A DNA stretch of 64,000 nt, taken from contig NZ_LT635477.1 in assembly GCF_900120335.1 (NCBI RefSeq), positions 1 to 64,000 of the forward strand. The letters are read 5' to 3'. A model generated the notes under the pieces. The model was not told where the DNA came from and did no database searches. It was given only the letters and a program-made list of their open reading frames with translations. This DNA is from Helicobacter pylori (lineage in GTDB: Bacteria > Campylobacterota > Campylobacteria > Campylobacterales > Helicobacteraceae). The translations under genes and the position numbers were made by a program. This document shows positions 16,699-25,542 of the stretch, piece by piece (position 1 is the first letter of the stretch; each line of letters begins with the position of its first letter).

Positions 16699-19065
16699 AT
16701 GTTAGAAAAGTTTTTAGGCGCTATCAAGCAAAAAGTTTCAAATTATTTTTTAGGGGCTTTGCCTAAAAGCTATTCAATGAGTGAAGAAAACAACATTTTA
16801 GGCTTGTATGATGAGCATTTTTTACTCACTAAAAACGAAAACTTAGTGGGCATTCTCCGTTTAGAGGGGGTGAGTTACACCCATTTAAGCACAGAGCAAT
16901 TGCAAGATCTTTTCACCGAGCGTCAGATGGCGTTGGATTCTTTAGAAAAAGTCGTGGCGCGCTTGGTGGTTAAAAGGCGTAAAATTGATTATCAACAAAA
17001 CATTCAATCTGACTCTCAATACTTGCAAGCGATCTTGAATCAGTTTGAAAATAAAGAAGTGTATGAGAATCAGTATTTTTTGGTTTTAGAAAGCACTCAC
17101 TCTTTGCATGGGGTTTTAGAGCATAAGAAAAAATCTTTCATGCACGCTAATAGGGAAAATTTTAAGGATATTCTCTCTTATAAAGCGCATTTTTTGCAAG
17201 AAACTTTAAAAAGCCTAGAAATCCAGCTCAAAAACTATGCCCCCAAACTCTTAAGCTCTAAAGAGGTTTTGAATTTTTATGCAGAATATATTAATGGGTT
17301 TGATCTCCCCTTAAAGCCCCCCCTAGTAGGGGGGTATTTGAGCGATAGCTATATCGCTAGTTCTATCACTTTTGAAAAAGATTATTTCATTCAAGAAAGC
17401 TTTAACCAAAAAACCTACAACCGCTTGATTGGCGTTAAGGCTTATGAGAGCGAAAGGATCACTTCTATAGCGGTGGGAGCGCTTTTATACCAAGAAACGC
17501 CTTTAGATATTATCTTTTCCATAGAGCCTATGAGCGCGCATAAAACGCTGAGTTTTTTAAAAGAGAGAGCCAAGTTTAGCATGTCCAATCTCGTTAAAAA
17601 CGAGCTGCTAGAATACCAGGAATTAGTCAAAACCAAACGCTTATCCATGCAAAAATTCGCCCTAAATGTTCTTATCAAAGCCCCCAGTTTAGAGGATTTA
17701 GACGCTCAAACGAGCTTAGTTTTAGGGCTTTTATTTAAAGAAAACTTAGTGGGCGTTATAGAAACTTTTGGCTTGAAAGGGGGGTATTTTTCCTTTTTCC
17801 CTGAACGCATTTATTTAAACCACCGCTTGCGTTTTTTGACCTCTAAAGCCCTAGCGTGTTTGATGGTGTTTGAAAGGCAAAATTTAGGTTTTAAGGCTAA
17901 TTCATGGGGGAATAGCCCTTTGAGCGTGTTTAAAAATTTGGATTATTCCCCTTTTTTATTCAATTTCCACAACCAAGAAGTGAGCCATAATAACGCTAAA
18001 GAAATCGCCAGAGTGAATGGGCATACTTTAGTTATAGGGGCAACCGGAAGCGGTAAAAGCACGCTGATTAGCTTTTTAATGATGAGCGCTTTGAAATACC
18101 AGAACATGCGCCTTTTAGCTTTTGATAGGATGCAAGGGCTGTATTCTTTCACCGAATTTTTTAAAGGGCATTACCATGACGGCCAATCTTTTAGTATCAA
18201 CCCCTTTTGTTTAGAGCCTAATTTACAGAATTTAGAATTTTTGCAATCCTTCTTTTTGAGCATGTTTGATCTCGCCCCTTCAAGGGATAAAGAAGCCTTA
18301 GAAGACATGAATGCGATTTCTGGCGCGATTAAGAGCCTTTATGAGACCTTATACCCTAAAGCCTTTAGTTTGCTAGACTTTAAAGAAACGCTTAAAAGAA
18401 CCTCATCTAACCAATTGGGCTTGAGCTTGGAGCCGTATTTGAATAACCCCCTTTTTAACGCTTTGAATGATGCGTTCAACTCCAGTGCTTTTTTAAATGT
18501 GATAAACCTAGATGCTATCACTCAAAACCCTAAAGATTTAGGGCTTTTAGCCTATTATTTGTTTTATAAGATCTTAGAAGAGTCCAGGAAAAACGACAGC
18601 GGCTTTTTGGTTTTTTTAGACGAATTTAAATCCTATGTGGAAAACGATTTGTTGAACACTAAAATCAACGCTTTAATCACGCAAGCCAGGAAAGCTAATG
18701 GCGTGGTGGTGTTGGCTTTGCAAGATATTTACCAATTAAGTGGAGTCAAAAACGCCCATAGTTTTTTAAGCAACATGGGGACTCTCATTTTGTATCCGCA
18801 AAAAAACGCTAGGGAATTGAAACACAACTTCAATGTGCCTTTGAGCGAGACTGAAATTTCATTTTTAGAAAACACCCCTTTGTATGCCAGGCAGGTTTTA
18901 GTCAAAAATCTGGGTAACGGGAGTTCTAACATGATTGATGTGAGTTTGGAGGGCTTGGGGCGTTATTTGAAGATCTTTAATTCAGATTCTAGTCATGTGA
19001 ATAAAGTGAAAGCGTTACAAAAAGACTACCCTACAGAGTGGCGTGAGAAACTTTTGAAGAGTTAG
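16699..19065 (+). CDS. comB4: ComB4, VirB4-type ATPase of the DNA-uptake system
   Basis: The 788-residue product is a full VirB4/CagE-type ATPase. The N-terminal half is the family-specific domain. Walker A GATGSGKSTLIS lies near residue 447 and Walker B FLVFLDEFKSY near 635, followed by ARKANGVVVLALQD. It powers assembly or DNA uptake by the ComB apparatus at the inner membrane. It is the last gene of comB2-B4; the other comB genes lie at 39183-43222. Confidence 0.97.
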   Translation: MLEKFLGAIKQKVSNYFLGALPKSYSMSEENNILGLYDEHFLLTKNENLVGILRLEGVSYTHLSTEQLQDLFTERQMALDSLEKVVARLVVKRRKIDYQQNIQSDSQYLQAILNQFENKEVYENQYFLVLESTHSLHGVLEHKKKSFMHANRENFKDILSYKAHFLQETLKSLEIQLKNYAPKLLSSKEVLNFYAEYINGFDLPLKPPLVGGYLSDSYIASSITFEKDYFIQESFNQKTYNRLIGVKAYESERITSIAVGALLYQETPLDIIFSIEPMSAHKTLSFLKERAKFSMSNLVKNELLEYQELVKTKRLSMQKFALNVLIKAPSLEDLDAQTSLVLGLLFKENLVGVIETFGLKGGYFSFFPERIYLNHRLRFLTSKALACLMVFERQNLGFKANSWGNSPLSVFKNLDYSPFLFNFHNQEVSHNNAKEIARVNGHTLVIGATGSGKSTLISFLMMSALKYQNMRLLAFDRMQGLYSFTEFFKGHYHDGQSFSINPFCLEPNLQNLEFLQSFFLSMFDLAPSRDKEALEDMNAISGAIKSLYETLYPKAFSLLDFKETLKRTSSNQLGLSLEPYLNNPLFNALNDAFNSSAFLNVINLDAITQNPKDLGLLAYYLFYKILEESRKNDSGFLVFLDEFKSYVENDLLNTKINALITQARKANGVVVLALQDIYQLSGVKNAHSFLSNMGTLILYPQKNARELKHNFNVPLSETEISFLENTPLYARQVLVKNLGNGSSNMIDVSLEGLGRYLKIFNSDSSHVNKVKALQKDYPTEWREKLLKS

Positions 19066-19088
19066 TTTAAAAAAGTCAATATCATTTT

Positions 19089-19199
19089 GAAGCACTCCTA
19101 TTCAGATGGCTAAGGCACACAAGAAATTAGGGGACTCTGCTGTATTCCTACCCTGAAGCGTTACCCTAAAGTCCTATTGCATAGGTCCAAATAAGAGCT
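19089..19199 (-). ncRNA. ffs: Signal recognition particle RNA (4.5S type)
   Basis: On the minus strand the segment TTCAGGGTAGGAATACAGCA forms the conserved SRP domain IV: a GGAA tetraloop closed by GTA/TAC, flanked by the CAGG and AGCAG sides of the symmetric loop that bind the Ffh M domain. Below it, TTTAGGG pairs with CCCCTAA. The ends pair too: CTCTTATTT against GAATAGGAG with G-U. The hairpin of about 110 nt is the usual small bacterial SRP RNA. A T-rich tract toward comB4 may end the transcript. A TAAAAT -10 candidate lies at 19213-19208. Exact ends are estimated. Confidence 0.85.
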
Positions 19200-19207
19200 T
19201 AGGGATC

Positions 19208-19213
19208 ATTTTA
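19208..19213 (-). promoter_or_regulatory. Candidate -10 of the SRP RNA gene
   Basis: TAAAAT on the minus strand, about 9 bases before the predicted 5' end of the SRP RNA. The -35 region is poor. Confidence 0.45.
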
Positions 19214-19246
19214 ACCATAAAAAGCTTATGTTTTCATTAAAAATGT

Positions 19247-19252
19247 TATGAT
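19247..19252 (+). promoter_or_regulatory. Candidate -10 of the lipoprotein gene at 19301
   Basis: TATGAT on the plus strand, about 50 bases before the TTG start. It lies back-to-back with the SRP RNA promoter, so the two divergent units share about 35 bp. Confidence 0.5.
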
Positions 19253-19300
19253 ACGCTCAAATTAGTCAAGCAAACAAGCAAAAAAATTAAAAGGGTTAGA

Positions 19301-20710
19301 TTGAAAATATTCGTTCTGTTGATGTCGGTAATTTTAGGAATATCATTAACAGGTTGTATAGGCTATCGTATGGACTTAGAACATTTTAACACGCTCTATT
19401 ATGAAGAAAGCCCTAAAAAAGCTTATGAATATTCCAAACAATTCACGAAGAAAAAAAAGAACGCTCTTTTATGGGACTTGCAAAACGGCTTGAGCGCTTT
19501 ATACGCAAGGGATTATAAGACTTCTTTAGGGGTATTGGATCAAGCCGAGCAACGCTTTGATAAAACCCAAAGCGCTTTCACAAGAGGGGCTAGTTATGTG
19601 GGCGCTACCATGATTAATGATAACGTGCGCGCTTATGGGGGGAATATTTATGAGGGCGTTTTAATCAATTATTACAAAGCGATAGACTACATGCTTTTGA
19701 ACGATAGCGCGAAAGCTAGGGTGCAATTCAACCGCGCGAACGAACGCCAACGCAGGGCTAAAGAATTTTATTATGAGGAAGTGCAAAAAGCCATTAAAGA
19801 AATCGATTCTAGCAAAAAGCACAATATTAATATGGAACGCTCTAGGGCAGAAGTGAGCGAGATTTTAAACAACACCTATTCTAATTTAGACAAATACGAA
19901 GCTTATCAAGGCTTGCTTAACCCGGCGGTTTCGTATCTTTCAGGGTTGTTTTACGCTTTAAATGGGGATAAGAATAAGGGATTAGGCTATCTTAATGAAG
20001 CCTATGGGATCAGTCAAAGCCCTTTCGTAGCTCAAGACTTGGTTTTTTTCAAAAACCCTAACAGGAGCCATTTCACTTGGATCATCATTGAAGATGGTAA
20101 AGAGCCGCAAAAAAGCGAATTTAAAATTGATGTGCCTATTTTTATGATTGATTCGGTTTATAACGTGAGCGTGGCCTTGCCCAAGCTAGAAAAAGGGGAA
20201 GCGTTTTATCAAAATTTCACCCTCAAAGACGGAGAAAAAGTAACGCCCTTTGACACTTTAGCCTCAATAGATGCGGTGGTCGCTAGCGAATTCAGGAAGC
20301 AATTGCCCTACATTATTACTAGGGCTATTTTATCGGCCACTTTTAAAGTGGGCATGCAAGCGGTGGCGAACTATTATTTGGGGTTTGTTGGAGGGTTAGT
20401 AACTTCGTTGTATTCAGGTGTTAGCACCTTTGCAGACACCAGAAACACGAGCATTTTTGCCCATAAAATCTACCTCATGCGCATCAAAAATAAAGCCTTT
20501 GAAAGTTATGAAGTTCGAGCCGATTCCATTGACGCTTTTTCGTTTTCCTTAAAGCCTTGTAAAAGATCGCTTGAAAGCCCTAAAATCATTGACGCTAGGG
20601 AATTGCTTTCTGGGTTTGTAACAGCCCCACAAGTCTTTTGCTCTAACCGCCATAATATTTTATATGTGCGCAGCTTTAAAAACGGGTTTGTTTTGAGTCA
20701 TTTAAAATGA
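19301..20710 (+). CDS. Outer-membrane-type lipoprotein with TPR-like N-terminal half
   Basis: The 469-residue product starts at TTG (19301) after AAAAGGG and reads MKIFVLLMSVILGISLTGC, a lipoprotein signal with Cys at the lipobox. Residues 40-220 are helical and repetitive (YARDYKTSLGVLDQAEQRF, YYKAIDYMLLNDSAKARVQF) and look like tetratricopeptide repeats. A hydrophobic Gly-rich helix follows around residues 360-380 (VANYYLGFVGGLVTSLYS). Conserved in H. pylori as far as I recall, without an assigned function. A role in cell-envelope protein assembly is only a guess. Confidence 0.8.
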   Translation: MKIFVLLMSVILGISLTGCIGYRMDLEHFNTLYYEESPKKAYEYSKQFTKKKKNALLWDLQNGLSALYARDYKTSLGVLDQAEQRFDKTQSAFTRGASYVGATMINDNVRAYGGNIYEGVLINYYKAIDYMLLNDSAKARVQFNRANERQRRAKEFYYEEVQKAIKEIDSSKKHNINMERSRAEVSEILNNTYSNLDKYEAYQGLLNPAVSYLSGLFYALNGDKNKGLGYLNEAYGISQSPFVAQDLVFFKNPNRSHFTWIIIEDGKEPQKSEFKIDVPIFMIDSVYNVSVALPKLEKGEAFYQNFTLKDGEKVTPFDTLASIDAVVASEFRKQLPYIITRAILSATFKVGMQAVANYYLGFVGGLVTSLYSGVSTFADTRNTSIFAHKIYLMRIKNKAFESYEVRADSIDAFSFSLKPCKRSLESPKIIDARELLSGFVTAPQVFCSNRHNILYVRSFKNGFVLSHLK

Positions 20711-20773
20711 TTCCAAAACCCCCCAAAGGAATTTTTAGTTTTTAAGTATCGTTGGCATTAAACACAAACACGA

Positions 20774-20779
20774 TATAAT
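20774..20779 (+). promoter_or_regulatory. -10 element upstream of cheV1
   Basis: TATAAT 38 bases before the cheV1 ATG, which follows AAGGGGAAG. Confidence 0.6.
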
Positions 20780-20816
20780 TATAAAACGATACGAAAACCT
20801 AAATTAAGGGGAAGTC

Positions 20817-21782
20817 ATGGCTGATAGTTTAGCGGGCATTGATCAAGTTACGAGTTTGCATAAAAATAACGAGTTGCAGTTGTTGTGCTTTAGGCTGGGT
20901 AAAAACAAGGATTTGTATGCGGTCAATGTTTTTAAGATCCGTGAAGTGGTGAAATACCATGGCAATCTCACTATTATTAGCCACGAAAACAATTCGCTCG
21001 TTGAGGGGCTAATCATTATAAGAGAACTCACCATTCCTTTGATTGATATGAAAAAATGGTTTTATTATGACAGCCAGAACAAAAACAAGGATTTACGCCC
21101 TTACAGGGTAGAAAAAGAAAAAGGTGAAGACGATATTGTCATGATTTGTGAGTTCTCTCGCTGGACCATAGGGGTTAGGATCTATGAAGCGGATAGGATT
21201 TTGAGCAAGAAATGGACTGAAATGGAGCAAAGCGCTGGGCTAGGGGGATCTGCAGGCAATAACAAGCTCGTGAGCCGCACGCGCTATTTTGACGGGCGCT
21301 TGGTGCAAGTGGTGGATATTGAAAAAATGCTTATAGACGTGTTCCCTTGGATTGAAGATGAAAAACACAACGATTTAGAGACGCTTTCTAAAATCCATTC
21401 TAACCAATGCGTTTTGCTCGCTGATGACTCCCCAAGCGTTTTAAAAACCATGCAAATGATTTTAGACAAGCTGGGCGTCAAGCACATTGACTTTATCAAT
21501 GGTAAAACCTTATTAGAGCATTTGTTCAACCCAACAACCGATGTGAGTAATATTGGTCTTATCATCACCGATTTAGAAATGCCAGAAGCGAGCGGTTTTG
21601 AAGTGATCAAGCAGGTTAAAAACAATCCTTTGACTTCAAAAATCCCCATTGTGGTCAATTCTTCTATGAGTGGCAGCTCCAATGAAGACATGGCCAGGAG
21701 TTTGAAGGCCGATGATTTCATCTCCAAGTCTAACCCCAAAGACATCCAGCGGGTGGTTAAGCAATTTTTGGAATTAGCATGA
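20817..21782 (+). CDS. cheV1: CheV chemotaxis coupling protein (CheW-receiver fusion)
   Basis: The 321-residue product joins a CheW-like domain (residues ~15-175, FRLGKNKDLYAVNVFKIREV) to a receiver domain (~195-320). The receiver has the acidic pair in LLADDSPSVLK, the phosphorylated Asp in LIITDLEMPEASG, the Ser/Thr in IVVNSSMSG and the Lys in DDFISKS. CheV links chemoreceptors to CheA, and its receiver may act as phosphate sink. H. pylori has three CheV proteins; this neighbourhood, next to nspC, is that of CheV1. The stop overlaps nspC by four bases. Confidence 0.95.
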   Translation: MADSLAGIDQVTSLHKNNELQLLCFRLGKNKDLYAVNVFKIREVVKYHGNLTIISHENNSLVEGLIIIRELTIPLIDMKKWFYYDSQNKNKDLRPYRVEKEKGEDDIVMICEFSRWTIGVRIYEADRILSKKWTEMEQSAGLGGSAGNNKLVSRTRYFDGRLVQVVDIEKMLIDVFPWIEDEKHNDLETLSKIHSNQCVLLADDSPSVLKTMQMILDKLGVKHIDFINGKTLLEHLFNPTTDVSNIGLIITDLEMPEASGFEVIKQVKNNPLTSKIPIVVNSSMSGSSNEDMARSLKADDFISKSNPKDIQRVVKQFLELA

Positions 21783-22996
21783 AAAAATACAGCGCTATCC
21801 CCACTCCTTGCTATGCGCTAGAGAGCGAACGCTTAGAAAAAAACGCCAAGATTTTAGAAATTGTACGCCAGCAAAGCGGGGCAAAGGTTTTGCTCGCTTT
21901 AAAAGGGTATGCGTTTTGGCGTGAGTTTGGGATTTTGAGGCAAAAATTGAACGGGTGTTGCGCGAGCGGTCTTTATGAGGCTAAGCTCGCTTTTGAAGAA
22001 TTTGGGGGGCGAGAGAGCCATAAGGAAATTTGCGTTTATAGCCCGGCCTTTAAAGAGGCTGAAATGAGCGCGATTTTACCCCTAGCGACAAGTATTATTT
22101 TCAACTCTTTTCACCAATACGCCACCTATAAAGACAGGATTTTAGACAAAAACAAGCAATTAGAAAACTTGGGCTTAAGCCCCATTAAAATGGGTTTGAG
22201 GATTAACCCCCTTTATAGCGAAGTAACCCCAGCGATTTATAACCCATGCTCTAAAACAAGCCGGTTAGGGATTACGCCTAGCGAATTTGAAAAAGGAGTC
22301 AAAGAGCATGGCTTAGAGGGGGTGAGCGGGTTGCATTTCCATACGCATTGCGAGCAAAACGCTGACGCTTTGTGCCGGACTTTAGAGCATGTAGAAAGGC
22401 ATTTCAAGCCTTATTTAGAAAATATGGCGTGGGTGAATTTTGGTGGGGGGCATCATATCACCAGGAGCGATTATGATGTGAATTTGCTCATCCAAACGAT
22501 TAAGGATTTTAAAGAACGCTACCACAATATAGAAGTGATTTTAGAGCCTGGGGAAGCCATAGGGTGGCAATGCGGGTTTTTAATCGCAAGCGTGATAGAT
22601 ATCGTTCAAAACGATCAAGAAATTGCGATCTTAGACGCTTCTTTCAGCGCTCACATGCCCGATTGCCTAGAAATGCCTTATCGCCCTAGTATCCTTAAAA
22701 TTTCTGTAGAAAACGATGAAGAAATTATTGAAGTTGAAAAGGGCGAAAATCAAGGGGCGTTTTCTTACTTTTTAGGCGGCCCCACTTGTTTAGCGGGGGA
22801 TTTTATGGGGAGTTTTAGCTTTGAAACGCCTTTAAAAAGGGGCGATAAAATCGTGTTTCAAGACATGCTCCATTATACGATCGTCAAAAACAACTCGTTT
22901 AATGGCGTGCCACTCCCAAGCCTGGCTAAAATAGATTCGCAAGGCTTTAAGATCCTCAAAAGCTTTTCTTATGAAGATTATAAAAACAGGAATTAA
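21779..22996 (+). CDS. nspC: Carboxynorspermidine decarboxylase
   Basis: The 405-residue product is a fold-III PLP decarboxylase. It has the PLP-lysine in LLALKGYAFW near residue 43, GLHFHTHCEQN near 182, VNFGGGHHIT near 222, EPGEAIGW near 260 and GPTCLAGDFM near 330. It decarboxylates carboxy(nor)spermidine in the alternative polyamine pathway. ATG overlaps the cheV1 stop, so it is co-translated with a chemotaxis gene. The 13-bp tandem repeat begins 11 bases after its stop. Confidence 0.95.
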   Translation: MKKYSAIPTPCYALESERLEKNAKILEIVRQQSGAKVLLALKGYAFWREFGILRQKLNGCCASGLYEAKLAFEEFGGRESHKEICVYSPAFKEAEMSAILPLATSIIFNSFHQYATYKDRILDKNKQLENLGLSPIKMGLRINPLYSEVTPAIYNPCSKTSRLGITPSEFEKGVKEHGLEGVSGLHFHTHCEQNADALCRTLEHVERHFKPYLENMAWVNFGGGHHITRSDYDVNLLIQTIKDFKERYHNIEVILEPGEAIGWQCGFLIASVIDIVQNDQEIAILDASFSAHMPDCLEMPYRPSILKISVENDEEIIEVEKGENQGAFSYFLGGPTCLAGDFMGSFSFETPLKRGDKIVFQDMLHYTIVKNNSFNGVPLPSLAKIDSQGFKILKSFSYEDYKNRN

Positions 22997-23006
22997 AGCT
23001 TTAATT

Positions 23007-23101
23007 AAGGTTTTTAATTAAGGTTTTTAATTAAGGTTTTTAATTAAGGTTTTTAATTAAGGTTTTTAATTAAGGTTTTTAATTAAGGTTTTTAATTAAG
23101 G
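23007..23101. repeat. 13-bp tandem repeat (AAGGTTTTTAATT), about 7.3 copies
   Basis: Copies begin at 23007, 23020, 23033, 23046, 23059, 23072, 23085 and 23098 with exact 13-base period and no mismatch. Each junction makes the palindrome TTAATTAA, giving TAA stops on both strands. The array fills the gap between the convergent genes nspC and lpxE and supplies the lpxE stop codon at 23098-23096. Confidence 0.97.
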
Positions 23102-23668
23102 TTTTTTGGGGCTTGTAAAAAGACCCACGCACAACATTCCAGTGCCAAGCCCGGCCAACACCGCGCCGATGGTGTGCATGTCTAAATAAATGCGAGCGAG
23201 CATGGTTAAAGGGATTAAAGGCAAGAGCCACAAGTATTTTTTAAAAGAATAACGGCGCATTAAAAACGCCACCGCCAAACCCACCATAGACGAATGCCCG
23301 CTTGGCATGTTGAAATTACCCCCATAAGGGCGCTCGCCCAAACGCTGATCATTGATCGTTACATGGTTTAAGGCTCTTTTAGTGGTGTGCGTGAGAATGG
23401 TTGTAGCGATAGAAGCGTTAGCGACTTGAAAAAGCCCTATCGCATCTCTTTGAATCAAGGGAATCGCCACAGATAAAATCGTAGGGATAAAGCGCGCATA
23501 ATGCTCGGTGAAATGAAGCGCCAAAGGCACGCTTTGGTGTTTAGGGACTTTAGGGAAAGGGATAAAAACACCCAATAAAATCAAGCCCAAACTGAGCGCT
23601 AACAAAGTTTTAGAAAAGCTTTTGGGCAGGCTTTCGCAAAATTTTTGTTTAAATAAGAATTTTTTCAT
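23096..23668 (-). CDS. lpxE: Lipid A 1-phosphatase, PAP2 family
   Basis: The 190-residue product has several membrane helices and the PAP2 acid phosphatase signature: KRALNH...GERPYGG near residue 100, NMPSGHSSMVG near 117 and ARIYLDMHTIGAV near 160. In H. pylori this enzyme removes the 1-phosphate of lipid A so that the neighbouring EptA can add phosphoethanolamine, which lowers negative charge and gives polymyxin resistance. It starts 10 bases after the eptA stop on the same strand. Its final codon lies inside the 13-bp repeat array, so array changes could alter the C-terminus. Confidence 0.93.
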   Translation of the reverse strand: MKKFLFKQKFCESLPKSFSKTLLALSLGLILLGVFIPFPKVPKHQSVPLALHFTEHYARFIPTILSVAIPLIQRDAIGLFQVANASIATTILTHTTKRALNHVTINDQRLGERPYGGNFNMPSGHSSMVGLAVAFLMRRYSFKKYLWLLPLIPLTMLARIYLDMHTIGAVLAGLGTGMLCVGLFTSPKKP

Positions 23669-23678
23669 GAGTGTTATT

Positions 23679-25250
23679 TTACTCTTTTTTGTGTTTAAGC
23701 AGATCTAAAGAAGGGCGATAAACAACGCTTGGGGTTTTAAAATCTTCAAACACCCCTAAAACGCTATGGAAAATCACATTTTGATTAATGGGGGTTTGGG
23801 TTTGGATAATGGAATGCTCCTCTTTAAAAAGATCGTTGGCATAAAGAATAAAGGGGATCTCGTATTGCTCTTTAGGGGCGATGCTTTTAGGAATGCCATG
23901 CAAATAATACGCTCCTTCGCCCAAACTTTCGCCATGATCGCTTAAATAAATCATTAAGGCGGGCTGCTTGGCGTTTTCAAGCATGCTAATGATTTTGTCT
24001 AACAGATAGTCGTTGTAAAAAATGGTGTTGTCATAGGCGTTAATCAGGCTTTCTTTGGAGCAAGAAGACAGATCAGCGCTTGAGCAATAAGGCTTAAACG
24101 CCCTAAAATTTAAAGGCACTTTGTTGTCATAGTTGGGGCCATGCGAGCCGGCAAGGTGTAAGATGAGCAAGACGTTTTCATTAGAGTGTTCTTTTAAAAG
24201 GTTGGGTAAATTATAGAGTAAGGATTCATCATAAGGGGCGATCGCTTCGCAATTGGGGCATTTTTGAATCAATTCGTAGTTTTTACGATAGCTGGTAACC
24301 TTAACGTTCTTTTCGCCGTCATTCGCGCTATACCAAAAGACTTTGATACCCGCTTTAGTCAAGTAAGTGGGCAAGTTTTCATAAACGCCCAAGCTGTTTT
24401 TAAAAGAAGAATCTAAAATGCATTCCAAACTCGCTGTCGTGTAAGTGGCGCAAGAAGTGGCGTTAAAAAGGGTGAGTTCGTGATTTTCTAAGCGTTTGCT
24501 TAATCTTGGGGTGGTGGGTTTGTGATAGCCATAAAGGGCGTAATTGCGCTTCCTGGCGCTTTCGCCAATGACTAGCACCACAAACGAATGGGAATGGTTG
24601 GGTGAAAAGAGAGGGAGCGGCTTGATAGTGGGGGCGAAAAATTTAAGAGCGCTCACTCTAAAAGCGTTCACGCTATAAGCGAAGGGCAGGATTAAGCCCC
24701 CTATGAATTTCGCATGCTTGTCAAACCACAGCCAATTTTTAGCGTTCATAAAAGCGCTAGCGATAAAGATAAACACTAACGTCAAGATCGCTAAGAATGG
24801 CGCTTTTTTAGAAGAATTTTTAAGGGGGATTTTATAGATGACATAGCCAGGCAACACCCCAAAAACAACGATAAAAACGAATAATTTAACGCTCAAAAAG
24901 CCTAAAACTTCATGCGTGTTGGTGTTTAAGACATTGCCCATCATGCTCTTATTTAAAAACACCTTATAAGCGCTAATGAAATAGAAAGCGACAGAATTGA
25001 GCCAACTAAAAACTATCGCACTCCAACGCATCAAAGAAGCAGAGATCAAGCCTAACGCCAAAAAGAGAGCGCCATTAACGCAAAAAAGCACGATAACCAT
25101 CATGGCTATAAAACTAACCTGGTTGCTTTCTTTATAAACGTAAGCGAATAAGGGGAAATGGTATAAAACGCCAAAAATAAGGCTATAGAGCAAACCGGCT
25201 TGCAGACAACTTAGGGGCTTTAAAAACTTCAGATGGAATAATGATGTCAA
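23679..25250 (-). CDS. eptA: Lipid A phosphoethanolamine transferase
   Basis: The 523-residue product has about five N-terminal membrane helices followed by a periplasmic sulfatase-fold domain. Visible sites are VVLVIGESARKRNYALYGYH near residue 226 (metal Glu), the nucleophile Thr in SCATYTTASLECIL near 265 and YLSDHGESLGE near 430. It transfers phosphoethanolamine to the 1-position of lipid A after LpxE acts. The two genes form a minus-strand operon with eptA first. Confidence 0.94.
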   Translation of the reverse strand: MTSLFHLKFLKPLSCLQAGLLYSLIFGVLYHFPLFAYVYKESNQVSFIAMMVIVLFCVNGALFLALGLISASLMRWSAIVFSWLNSVAFYFISAYKVFLNKSMMGNVLNTNTHEVLGFLSVKLFVFIVVFGVLPGYVIYKIPLKNSSKKAPFLAILTLVFIFIASAFMNAKNWLWFDKHAKFIGGLILPFAYSVNAFRVSALKFFAPTIKPLPLFSPNHSHSFVVLVIGESARKRNYALYGYHKPTTPRLSKRLENHELTLFNATSCATYTTASLECILDSSFKNSLGVYENLPTYLTKAGIKVFWYSANDGEKNVKVTSYRKNYELIQKCPNCEAIAPYDESLLYNLPNLLKEHSNENVLLILHLAGSHGPNYDNKVPLNFRAFKPYCSSADLSSCSKESLINAYDNTIFYNDYLLDKIISMLENAKQPALMIYLSDHGESLGEGAYYLHGIPKSIAPKEQYEIPFILYANDLFKEEHSIIQTQTPINQNVIFHSVLGVFEDFKTPSVVYRPSLDLLKHKKE

Positions 25251-25380
25251 ACACGCCCCTTAAAATCAATCAATCTTAGGATTATATCGTAGGTATGGGG
25301 ATTTTATGGTTTATTTTAAGGGTGGAAAGCGTTTTTTAGGGTGGTTGCGTTTAAGAGTTTTAAAGCGCGTTTGTTGTAGG
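25251..25380. other. Region upstream of eptA and of the aapA locus
   Basis: Divergent upstream sequence of eptA (minus) and the aapA-like gene (plus). I see no perfect -10 for either, only weak candidates. Confidence 0.4.
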
Positions 25381-25384
25381 GTTT

Positions 25385-25464
25385 CATCACGCCCCATAGT
25401 TAGGATATGGGGCAAATCCAAATAAGGAGCATGCCATGAAGCGTAAAAGTGGCAAACGCTCTTG
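25385..25464 (-). ncRNA. IsoA-type antisense RNA opposing the aapA-like toxin mRNA
   Basis: A perfect TATAAT on the minus strand at 25476-25471 lies inside the toxin coding sequence. It points toward its start codon and ribosome site. A transcript starting about seven bases later (near 25464) and of the ~80 nt known for IsoA RNAs would cover the first toxin codons, the AAGGAG ribosome site and the 5' hairpin. This layout is the established H. pylori AapA/IsoA arrangement. The ends given are estimates; only the -10 and geometry are seen directly. Confidence 0.6.
25391..25413 (+). promoter_or_regulatory. 5' leader hairpin and long-range pairing element of aapA mRNA
   Basis: GCCCCATA, seven bases, TATGGGGC form a perfect 8-bp hairpin upstream of the toxin ribosome site. 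The overlapping ACGCCCCA (25389-25396) is also complementary to TGGGGCGT at 25601-25608 near the mRNA 3' end. Competing local hairpin and 5'-3' pairing are the published control of AapA translation, where full-length mRNA is inert until its 3' end is trimmed. Confidence 0.6.
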
Positions 25465-25528
25465 GAAAGAATTATACTTTGAGTTCACTTTTTTTGGGCT
25501 TAAAGTGGTGGTTTCAATGAAACGCTAA
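25436..25528 (+). CDS. aapA: AapA-family type I toxin peptide (30 residues)
   Basis: ATG at 25436 follows AAGGAG and encodes [18 protein letters not shown], then [12 protein letters not shown]. From memory this matches the AapA toxin family of H. pylori, whose members are 30 residues with the pattern K-x-SWK-LY-x-x-F-x-G-KVVV-x-x-KR. AapA peptides are short hydrophobic cationic helices that act at the inner membrane and trigger loss of rod shape and death when free of the IsoA antisense RNA. An ATG five bases upstream (25431) ends after two codons and is not the start. A TATAAT facing the start codon on the other strand marks the antitoxin promoter. Confidence 0.85.
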   Translation: MKRKSGKRSWKELYFEFTFFGLKVVVSMKR

Positions 25529-25542
25529 TTTCTAAGAGCGTT

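Noticed and set aside
23007..23101. CRISPR-like array
   Set aside because: The 13-bp units abut without spacers, so this is a simple tandem repeat. No cas genes are nearby.
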